From: CAYVWB01 sp964455395
GTDB lineage: Bacteria; Desulfobacterota; Desulfovibrionia; Desulfovibrionales; Desulfovibrionaceae
Length of the DNA stretch: 16,712 bases
NCBI GenBank assembly: GCA_964455395.1
Contig: CAYVWB010000085.1
Span: 1-16,712 of the forward strand
Reading direction: 5' to 3'
Part shown: piece by piece, positions 12,275 through 16,712 of the stretch
How positions within the stretch are numbered: the first letter of the stretch is position 1
Layout: each line of letters starts with the position of its first letter
Made by a program: the position numbers and the translations under genes
The notes under the pieces: model-generated
Databases searched by the model: none
What the model was told of the DNA's origin: nothing
What the model saw: the letters and a program-made list of their open reading frames with translations, nothing else

Positions 12275-13528
12275 ATGCCGCGACGGTGGAGCAAAACAAA
12301 CTTTCCTGGGGTCCGCTACCGGGAACACGGGTCTCGGAAGCACTATAGCCGCCCAGATCGCTATTTCAGCATCCGGTATTCGGCCAATTACAAGGACTAC
12401 GAAGAAGGCGTGGGGTGGGCTTCGGAAGGCTGGAACGCCGAAAAGGCATACAAGATTCTCGCCAAGATTAAAGAAGGCGTCAAGACCGGGGAGGGGCCGT
12501 TGAGCCTCGCCCAGATGCGCGCCGAGGCCGAGGCCCGCAGGAAGGCCGAGGCCAGGGCGGAGCTGCTGGCCGAGTGTAAGGGCGTAACTCTGGCCGAATT
12601 CCTCCGAGAACACTATCTGCCGGAAGCCAAGCGCACCAAACGTACATGGAGAGACGACAAGTGCCGCATCGAGAAGAACATCCTCGAGCATCTGGGCGAC
12701 TATCCGCTTGGGGTCATCACCCAGCAGCACATTAAAGCCTTCCTTGAGTTCCTTCGGGCGCAAGGCCTCGCCGAAGCCACCGTGCTGCAATACTTCGCTA
12801 TTCTGCGTCGGGCCTACAATATGGCCCGACAAACAGTCGTTAATGGAGCTCCGCTCTTCGAGGGTATGAGTCCAGTTGAGGGAGTGCCGAAACCCAAACC
12901 CAAGAATGCCCGCCAGCGCTTCCTTTCTTATGAAGAGGCCGATCAGCTCATCGAGGCCGCCGAGGACTCTGGCCATGAAGATCTGCACGCAGCCATTGTT
13001 ATCGCCTTGAATACAGGCATGCGCCTGGGAGAAATCCTCCGTCTGGAATGGGTCGACGTGAACCTCGAACACGGCATTGTCACTATCCGTGAAGAGCAGA
13101 GCCGAAAACCGGGCGGGAAGGTTTTCATAAACGTCGATGCTGAAGTTGTTTTCCGGAATCGCTATGAAGCTGCACAGGCTGCCAGCAAGGATGTCGGGGG
13201 CAAGGTCCCGGGAAATCGCTTGGTCCTTGCGCCCCCCAATGGCGGCAAAGAGCGAAGCTCGCTGTGCCGCCGGTTTTCCGCCTTGGTCGAAACTATTGGC
13301 TTCAATGAGCACGTGACCGACGCTCGACATAAAGTCGTCTTTCACACCCTCCGCCACACTTTCGCTTCTTGGTTGGCCTTGGCCGGGACGGACATCTACC
13401 GCATCAAGACGTTGATGCGGCACAAGACAATCACCATGACCATGCGCTACGCGCATCTCATCCCAGACGCCACTCGCGCGGCCGTCAACAACTTGCGACC
13501 AACGAAAGACGCTTCTACAGAGTCTTGA
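12275..13528 (+). CDS. int: Tyrosine recombinase integrase
   Basis: This 417-residue phage-type integrase catalyses site-specific insertion and excision of the element at the tRNA-Arg attachment site. The N-terminal arm-binding region begins M-P-R-R-W-S-K-T-N-F-P-G-V-R-Y-R-E-H. A charged helix (about 78-100) and the core-binding domain (about 103-205) follow. The catalytic domain carries Arg250 (N-T-G-M-R-L-G-E), His357-x-x-Arg360 (F-H-T-L-R-H-T-F), His383 (L-M-R-H-K-T) and nucleophile Tyr392 (M-R-Y-A-H), so all key residues are present. I chose ATG 12275 because family members begin at this point. A GTG 63 bases upstream is in frame but would add 21 unlike residues. No good Shine-Dalgarno precedes ATG 12275. 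It points away from the attachment site, and its last 14 bases overlap the convergent excisionase-like gene. Confidence 0.95.
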   Translation: MPRRWSKTNFPGVRYREHGSRKHYSRPDRYFSIRYSANYKDYEEGVGWASEGWNAEKAYKILAKIKEGVKTGEGPLSLAQMRAEAEARRKAEARAELLAECKGVTLAEFLREHYLPEAKRTKRTWRDDKCRIEKNILEHLGDYPLGVITQQHIKAFLEFLRAQGLAEATVLQYFAILRRAYNMARQTVVNGAPLFEGMSPVEGVPKPKPKNARQRFLSYEEADQLIEAAEDSGHEDLHAAIVIALNTGMRLGEILRLEWVDVNLEHGIVTIREEQSRKPGGKVFINVDAEVVFRNRYEAAQAASKDVGGKVPGNRLVLAPPNGGKERSSLCRRFSALVETIGFNEHVTDARHKVVFHTLRHTFASWLALAGTDIYRIKTLMRHKTITMTMRYAHLIPDATRAAVNNLRPTKDASTES

Positions 13529-13787
13529 GGTTCGCAAGACGCACCACGCCGTACCTTTCGACCATCCACTTTACCAGAGACTCCGTGCGATAAGCCACGG
13601 AGCGTCCTACTCGATATGCGACCTCCGGCCCTTCGCCAGCAGCATCGGCGTTGGAGAGAGTCTGTGGCGCGACCATGCCGCCAAGGAATTTCCCGACTTC
13701 TTTGCGGGCGATGATGGGCGGTAAATTGCTGGTCAGGATCTGGATAAACTCCAGCTCCTCTGCAGAAAATTCATGGTGACACTGCAT
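13515..13787 (-). CDS. Small excisionase-like helix-turn-helix protein
   Basis: This 90-residue protein resembles the short MerR/Xis-type DNA-binding proteins encoded next to integrases. Residues about 22-80 read L-P-P-I-I-A-R-K-E-V-G-K-F-L-G-G, then T-L-S-N-A-D-A-A-G-E-G-P, V-A-Y-R-V-G-R-S-V-A-Y-R-T-E-S-L-V-K-W-M. This is a winged helix-turn-helix with the 'G.GP...' turn and the 'V.Y....L..W' ending. Such proteins direct excision and often regulate int. ATG 13787 has GGAG eight bases upstream; an in-frame GTG at 13799 is an alternative. It is convergent with int and overlaps its 3' end by 14 bases, an arrangement that lets each transcript oppose the other. The excisionase role is inferred from context. 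Confidence 0.75.
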   Translation of the reverse strand: MQCHHEFSAEELEFIQILTSNLPPIIARKEVGKFLGGMVAPQTLSNADAAGEGPEVAYRVGRSVAYRTESLVKWMVERYGVVRLANLKTL

Positions 13788-13871
13788 GGGCCGCTCCACG
13801 GCGTTTATCGTTTCTTCTTACATGTTGGGCTGTTATGAGTTGACTGGTCAGGTTCGCAACAAGAGCGTCAA

Positions 13872-13924
13872 AAGAATTTCGCTGGTTATTCTTATGCGAT
13901 TGAACAAGTTTTAATAAGAATTTC
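13872..13924. repeat. Phased direct and inverted repeats upstream of the excisionase-like gene
   Basis: AAGAATTTC occurs at 13872-13880 and 13916-13924, 44 bases apart. Between and overlapping them, ATTCTTAT (13888-13895) and ATAAGAAT (13914-13921) form a perfect eight-base inverted repeat. The block lies between the small - strand gene and the excisionase-like gene, where a promoter with operator sites is expected. Confidence 0.4.
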
Positions 13925-13942
13925 TTTCGATCTGCGTGCACA

Positions 13943-13968
13943 ATAAACCCGCCAGTGGCGGGCTTGTT
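13943..13968 (-). terminator. Terminator after the small - strand gene
   Basis: On the - strand CCCGCC (13953 side) and GGCGGG form a six-pair stem around a three-base loop, followed by TTTATTGT. It starts just past the stop codon at 13974. The same stem on the + strand is followed by CTTGTTG, so it may also act weakly against transcription in the other direction. Confidence 0.65.
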
Positions 13969-13973
13969 GTGGG

Positions 13974-14183
13974 TTATTCCTGCGACATCGACCGCAGGAT
14001 GGCGGTGAAGGCCTTTAGCGAATGTTGTGTTGTAAGCGCCAGAGAGCACAGGGCTTTGTAGTGTAGGGACAGCGCATGCTCCTTGTCTTCTGTTGCCGGA
14101 TGAATAGCTTCGCAAAGCATGTATCCCATGTGCAACACTTTTTCCGCCTCGGCCTCGAACTCCTTCAACTGATTGTCCAGCAC
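13974..14183 (-). CDS. Small helical hypothetical protein of the element
   Basis: I do not recognise this 69-residue protein. It is predicted to be almost entirely helical and amphipathic: L-D-N-Q-L-K-E-F-E-A-E-A-E-K-V-L-H-M-G-Y at the start and S-L-K-A-F-T-A-I-L-R-S-M near the end, with two cysteines and no membrane segment. Translation probably begins at GTG 14183, since AAGGA (14195-14191) is seven bases before it, and a terminator follows the stop. However, ATG 14244, which overlaps the stop of the upstream gene (ATGA), opens about 20 residues in another frame. These would extend the same helix if one base were skipped, so the gene may be longer and interrupted. It lies in the control region of the element. 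Confidence 0.55.
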   Translation of the reverse strand: MLDNQLKEFEAEAEKVLHMGYMLCEAIHPATEDKEHALSLHYKALCSLALTTQHSLKAFTAILRSMSQE

Positions 14184-14240
14184 TTTGAATTCCTTGTAGC
14201 TTCAGGCAGGCGCGTAGCGTCTCGAACATAAAGGCGTCCC

Positions 14241-14528
14241 TCATGAAGCTTGCCGCCGGGCGTTCTCTTTGGCGAGCGACAACAGAAAGGCTAGGTCCTC
14301 GTCGAGAGCTTCGGCCATGCGATGGGCGTCAGATATGAGTACGCCTTGCGGCTTGCCCGTATTTGTCGCCCTGGTTCGTATGGCTGCCCATTTTCCTGCG
14401 GCGGACTGAGGGTTTGCCTCGGGCCAGACTCTTTTTGCAAACTCGCCCTTGCCCCACCCTCGCGCGTCCGCTCGTTGGTCCACAAGATCCACAAAAGAAC
14501 GCTCCAATATTTCGGGAAAATCGCTCAT
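14241..14528 (-). CDS. Small putative DNA-binding regulator of the element
   Basis: This 95-residue protein begins M-S-D-F-P-E-I-L-E-R-S-F. Its layout recalls short Cro/CI-like proteins. One helix region (residues about 8-22) is followed by G-W-G-K-G-E-F-A-K-R-V-W-P, then A-A-G-K-W-A-A-I-R, G-K-P-Q-G-V-L-I-S-D-A-H-R-M-A-E-A-L, and a closing helix D-L-A-F-L-L-S-L-A-K-E. The 'eFA..vW' and 'DA.rmA.AL' pieces look like the first and last helices of a helix-turn-helix fold. ATG 14528 has AGGG seven bases upstream; GTG 14534 in the same frame is possible. It is divergent from traK across the candidate origin of transfer, a natural place for a repressor of transfer genes. The function is inferred, not recognised with certainty. 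Confidence 0.6.
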   Translation of the reverse strand: MSDFPEILERSFVDLVDQRADARGWGKGEFAKRVWPEANPQSAAGKWAAIRTRATNTGKPQGVLISDAHRMAEALDEDLAFLLSLAKENARRQAS

Positions 14529-14628
14529 GGTCACACCCTGCTGTCTGGCTGCATAAGAAATTTCATCAATATTTATGGTAAATTTCTTCTTGTGTAAAGC
14601 AATAACGTTCAGCTAAGTTTTGAAATGT

Positions 14629-14711
14629 CCGCGGATGAGCGCGGCAAGATGCAGCAAGCATCCTGAATGCATGACTATATTGACTGGTTTGCACCTTTCC
14701 TTCCCAGGATA
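14629..14711. other. Candidate origin of transfer (oriT)
   Basis: This gap between the divergent regulator and traK is where IncP-type elements keep oriT. CCGCG (14629-14633) and CGCGG (14640-14644) form one inverted repeat. GATGC (14648-14652) and GCATC (14658-14662) form another. The second arm runs straight into CATCCTG (14659-14665), a match to the IncP/MOBP nick consensus YATCCTG, with the expected cut after 14665. A second match, TATCCTG, lies on the - strand at 14711-14705. No relaxase gene is visible in the window to confirm it. Confidence 0.4.
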
Positions 14712-14754
14712 TGCGAGCAGTCGTCGACGTAATATCTATGCAAGGAGGTGACAT

Positions 14755-15078
14755 GTGAAAACGAAAGGCAATAGAATCAAGCGCAATGTGGGACGTATCG
14801 AGTTCATTGCATGCCGGAAGACAATTACAAGCATGCAAGAACTTGGCTATGATGCAAAGATGATACACGCCAAGTTGCGAAACGAAGGACGTATCAGCAT
14901 GTCTTACTCCACATTATGCTACCATCTAGCTCGATATAAAGAACAAGAGGCGCAGGAGAAGGCTGAGGTTATTGCTCAAAGCAGTCTTGAAAATGCAAAT
15001 ACAGCAATATCACTATTGACGCCACAACAGCGAGGCTTTGTAGTAAATAAGGTGCCACATACTGACGAGATCATATGA
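14755..15078 (+). CDS. traK: TraK-like relaxosome accessory protein
   Basis: This 107-residue basic protein matches short TraK-type conjugation proteins, which bind and bend oriT DNA to help relaxase action. The core is G-R-I-E-F-I-A-C-R-K-T-I (residues 13-24), G-Y-D-A-K-M-I-H-A-K-L-R-N-E-G-R-I-S-M-S-Y-S-T-L-C-Y-H-L-A-R-Y (31-61), a helix-turn-helix-like segment. A hydrophilic tail follows. It starts at GTG 14755, with a perfect AAGGAGGTGA at 14742-14751. An ATG two bases earlier is immediately stopped by TGA and cannot be the start. The stop overlaps the traL start. Its base composition is far more AT-rich than the genes that follow. Position before traL-traM and beside the candidate oriT supports the assignment. 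Confidence 0.75.
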   Translation: MKTKGNRIKRNVGRIEFIACRKTITSMQELGYDAKMIHAKLRNEGRISMSYSTLCYHLARYKEQEAQEKAEVIAQSSLENANTAISLLTPQQRGFVVNKVPHTDEII

Positions 15079-15803
15079 TGGCCACCATCCATTGCATCCT
15101 CCAGGGCAAGGGCGGCGTGGGCAAGTCCATGGTCGCCGCCATGCTGGCGCAGTACCTCCGGGCGCGCGAGGTGGACGTCCACTGCTTCGACACGGACCCC
15201 ATCAACGCGACGCTGGCCGGCTACGCCGAGCTCGGCGCCGAGGCCATCGAGATCATGGACGGCAGCGACATCGACCCGCGCCGCTTCGACGCCCTCATGG
15301 AGCGCCTCCTCGACCTGCCGCCCGAGGCGCACGCCGTGGTGGACAACGGCGCGTCCTCCTTCGTGCCCCTGGGTTCTTATTTGCTGGACACGCAGGCCAT
15401 CACGCTGCTGGAGGACGAGGGCCACGCCGTCATGCTCCACACGGTGGTCACGGGCGGGCAGGCCATCCTGGACACGCTGGCCGGGCTTCAGTCCCTGGCG
15501 CGGCACTTTCCCGCGTCGCCGCTTGTGGTCTGGCTGAACCGCTTCTTTGGTGAGATCGCTTTGGAGGGCAAGGCCTTCCATGAGTTCAAGGTCTACGGCG
15601 AGTGCGCGACCAGCCTCCACGCCGTGGTCGCGCTGCCGCACCGCAAGCAGTCCCTCTTCGGGCGGGATCTGGAAGAGCTCTTCGCGAGACGGCAGACCTT
15701 CGTCGCGGCCCTGGACTCACCACTGCCCATCATGGTGCGCCAGCGGCTGAAGAGCTTCTGGCGCGACGCCGTGGCCGAGCTGGACAAGGCCAATCTCTGC
15801 TGA
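15075..15803 (+). CDS. traL: TraL-like conjugation ATPase (ParA/MinD type)
   Basis: This 242-residue protein matches IncP TraL, a P-loop protein of the MinD/ParA group needed for transfer at an undefined step. The deviant Walker A is Q-G-K-G-G-V-G-K-S-M (residues 10-19). Further landmarks are F-D-T-D-P-I-N-A-T-L-A-G-Y, V-V-D-N-G-A-S-S-F-V-P-L, H-T-V-V-T-G-G-Q-A-I-L-D-T-L and V-V-W-L-N-R, all typical of TraL rather than of partition ParA. ATG 15075 overlaps the traK stop (ATGA). The adjacent ATG 15078 is equally possible and would match the family start M-A-x-I-H more closely. Eight bases separate it from traM. Confidence 0.9.
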   Translation: MMATIHCILQGKGGVGKSMVAAMLAQYLRAREVDVHCFDTDPINATLAGYAELGAEAIEIMDGSDIDPRRFDALMERLLDLPPEAHAVVDNGASSFVPLGSYLLDTQAITLLEDEGHAVMLHTVVTGGQAILDTLAGLQSLARHFPASPLVVWLNRFFGEIALEGKAFHEFKVYGECATSLHAVVALPHRKQSLFGRDLEELFARRQTFVAALDSPLPIMVRQRLKSFWRDAVAELDKANLC

Positions 15804-15811
15804 GGCGCGCC

Positions 15812-16231
15812 ATGACGGACGAAACTCCATCCCTGCCCGAAGGCGTCGGCATGCGCCTGGAAGACGCCAAGGCGTTGCTCGCGCGCGTTCACGAGACGAA
15901 GGTGGACGCCGACGATCCCGTGCTCATGCTCGTGACGCTGCACAACGCGTTTCTTCAGGATTACGAGACGTTGCTGGCGCGGCATCACCAAGCCATGACG
16001 TCGCTCCTGGCGGCCAAGGGCGAGGCGTATCTCGCCGACGTGCGCCAGGCCTCGGATGTGCTCGCCAAGGAGTTCTCGGCCGCCTCCGTGGCGACCATCC
16101 AGACGACCTTCTGCGAGCACGGCGCCGCACTCAAGGCGTTCCGCCGCGACCTCTTCTGGCTCACTGGCGTCATCGTGGTGGCGGCGCTGGCGATCCTCGC
16201 GGCGTTGCTCCTGCCGGGGGCGGCGTCATGA
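15812..16231 (+). CDS. traM: TraM-like conjugation membrane protein
   Basis: This 139-residue protein is mostly helical and soluble up to about residue 113, then has one C-terminal membrane helix (about 115-134: L-F-W-L-T-G-V-I-V-V-A-A-L-A-I-L-A-A-L-L-L). Length, the L-E-D-A-K-A-L-L-A-R-V-H-E-T-K-V-D-A-D-D-P-V-L-M-L-V-T-L-H-N-A-F-L stretch and place after traL fit the IncP TraM group. Its role in transfer is known only as required or accessory. GAGG overlaps the traL stop and lies six bases before ATG 15812. Its stop overlaps the trbB start (ATGA), so traL-traM-trbB look like one translationally coupled unit. Confidence 0.8.
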   Translation: MTDETPSLPEGVGMRLEDAKALLARVHETKVDADDPVLMLVTLHNAFLQDYETLLARHHQAMTSLLAAKGEAYLADVRQASDVLAKEFSAASVATIQTTFCEHGAALKAFRRDLFWLTGVIVVAALAILAALLLPGAAS

Positions 16232-16712
16232 CATGCCGCCTCATCGTCAGCCTCGAACACAACTTTGGCCCGGTCATCATGGAGGCCCTGGGCGATCCCG
16301 AGGTGGTCGAAATCATGGTGAATCCGGACCGCAGTCTGTGGATCGAACGCCTCGGCGCGGGCATGGCCCGGCACGGCGAGTTCTGCCCGGAGAAAAGCCG
16401 CCTCGTGATCTCGCTCCTCGCCAGCGCGCTGGACACCACGGCCACGCCGGACCGGCCCATCGTGGAGGGCGAGTTGCCCAAGCTTTCGGCCGGGGGCGGC
16501 AGCCGCTTCGAAGGGCTGCTGCCGCCGGTAGTGGCCGCGCCGTCCTTCGCCATCCGCAAGCGGGCCAGCCGCGTCTTCTCGCTGCAAGAGTACGTGGACG
16601 CCGGCATTCTGGGCGACGCGTTGCGGCGCGTCCTCGTTGAGGCGATCGAGGCGCGGAGGAACATCCTCGTGGCGGGCGGCACGGGCTCGGGCAAGACGAC
16701 CTTCGTCAACGC
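16228..16712 (+). CDS. trbB: TrbB-type conjugation secretion ATPase, N-terminal part
   Basis: The frame begins at ATG 16228, overlapping the traM stop, and stays open to the window edge (161 complete codons). It matches TrbB/VirB11 hexameric traffic ATPases, which power assembly of the mating-pair type IV secretion system at the inner membrane. Landmarks are L-G-D-P-E-V-V-E-I-M-V-N-P-D (residues 21-34), E-L-P-K-L and R-F-E-G-L-L-P-P-V-V-A-A-P-S-F-A-I-R-K-R-A (93-113). Walker A is G-G-T-G-S-G-K-T-T (150-158). The Asp and His boxes and Walker B lie beyond the edge. In IncP systems trbC, trbD and trbE would follow. Confidence 0.92.
   Translation, partial: MTCRLIVSLEHNFGPVIMEALGDPEVVEIMVNPDRSLWIERLGAGMARHGEFCPEKSRLVISLLASALDTTATPDRPIVEGELPKLSAGGGSRFEGLLPPVVAAPSFAIRKRASRVFSLQEYVDAGILGDALRRVLVEAIEARRNILVAGGTGSGKTTFVN

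Larger units (their letters stand above)
12105..16712. mobile_element. Left part of an integrative and conjugative element in tRNA-Arg(ACG)
   Basis: Going inward from the displaced tRNA end come a tyrosine integrase, an excisionase-like gene, two small - strand genes, a candidate origin of transfer and IncP-like traK-traL-traM-trbB. Presence of trbB, the ATPase of mating-pair formation, argues for a self-transmissible element rather than a merely mobilisable one. The element continues past the right edge, so its size and cargo are unknown. Composition is mosaic: traK and the control region are AT-rich, while traL-traM-trbB are very GC-rich. Confidence 0.82.

Noticed and set aside
11972..13537. 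521-codon - strand frame opposite the integrase
   Set aside because: It runs through the tRNA fragment and against an integrase with a full catalytic set, and its product has no motif.
14566..14868. 100-codon - strand frame across the oriT region and the start of traK
   Set aside because: It has no ribosome binding site and would overlap both the control region and a better supported gene.
15075..15803. Calling the MinD-like gene a ParA partition protein
   Set aside because: The N-G-A-S-S-F-V-P-L and H-T-V-V-T-G-G-Q motifs and the place between traK and traM fit TraL; no parB-like gene or centromere repeats are adjacent.
1..16712. CRISPR arrays, toxin-antitoxin pairs or known anti-phage systems
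   Set aside because: No regularly spaced repeats and no matching gene pairs were found in this window.

Overview
The window is a GC-rich chromosomal segment from a Gram-negative bacterium, most likely a deltaproteobacterium of the Desulfovibrio type. This is inferred from the pyruvoyl-type arginine decarboxylase, the outer-membrane lipid transport genes and the style of the integrase; no rRNA or other phylogenetic marker is present. It falls into three zones.

Zone 1 (1-9290) is core genome on the + strand. The tail of a SPOR-domain protein is followed by pyruvoyl-dependent arginine decarboxylase (pdaD). Next come two complete, differently built Mla/MCE lipid transport systems, end to end. 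System 1 is permease mlaE, ATPase mlaF, short MCE protein mlaD, periplasmic carrier mlaC and outer-membrane lipoprotein mlaA. It has its own promoter before mlaE, a second promoter inside the cluster before mlaD, and a strong terminator after mlaA. System 2 is a STAS-MlaE fusion permease, an ATPase, an MCE protein with a long helical tail, and a PqiC-type lipoprotein. System 1 is built for a soluble shuttle (MlaC) between membranes. System 2 has no shuttle and probably forms a physical tube or bridge. A 16-codon arginine-rich mini-ORF and three tandem copies of a Shine-Dalgarno/ATG-like unit sit in the leader of mlaD.

Zone 2 (9291-12156) is accessory and partly decayed. An AT-rich intergenic stretch precedes a MarR-family regulator and a secreted isochorismatase-like hydrolase. 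Both genes carry the same candidate operator. After them come an IS256-family transposase remnant, unrecognisable sequence, a terminator, and the displaced 3' 48 bases of a tRNA-Arg(ACG) gene on the - strand.

Zone 3 (12153-16712, continuing past the right edge) is the left end of an integrative and conjugative element inserted in that tRNA. It holds a tyrosine integrase, an excisionase-like protein, two small - strand genes (one probably DNA-binding), a candidate origin of transfer, and an IncP-type transfer module traK-traL-traM-trbB. The last gene is cut by the window edge. An intact tRNA-Arg(ACG) and the rest of the mating-pair apparatus are predicted to lie to the right.
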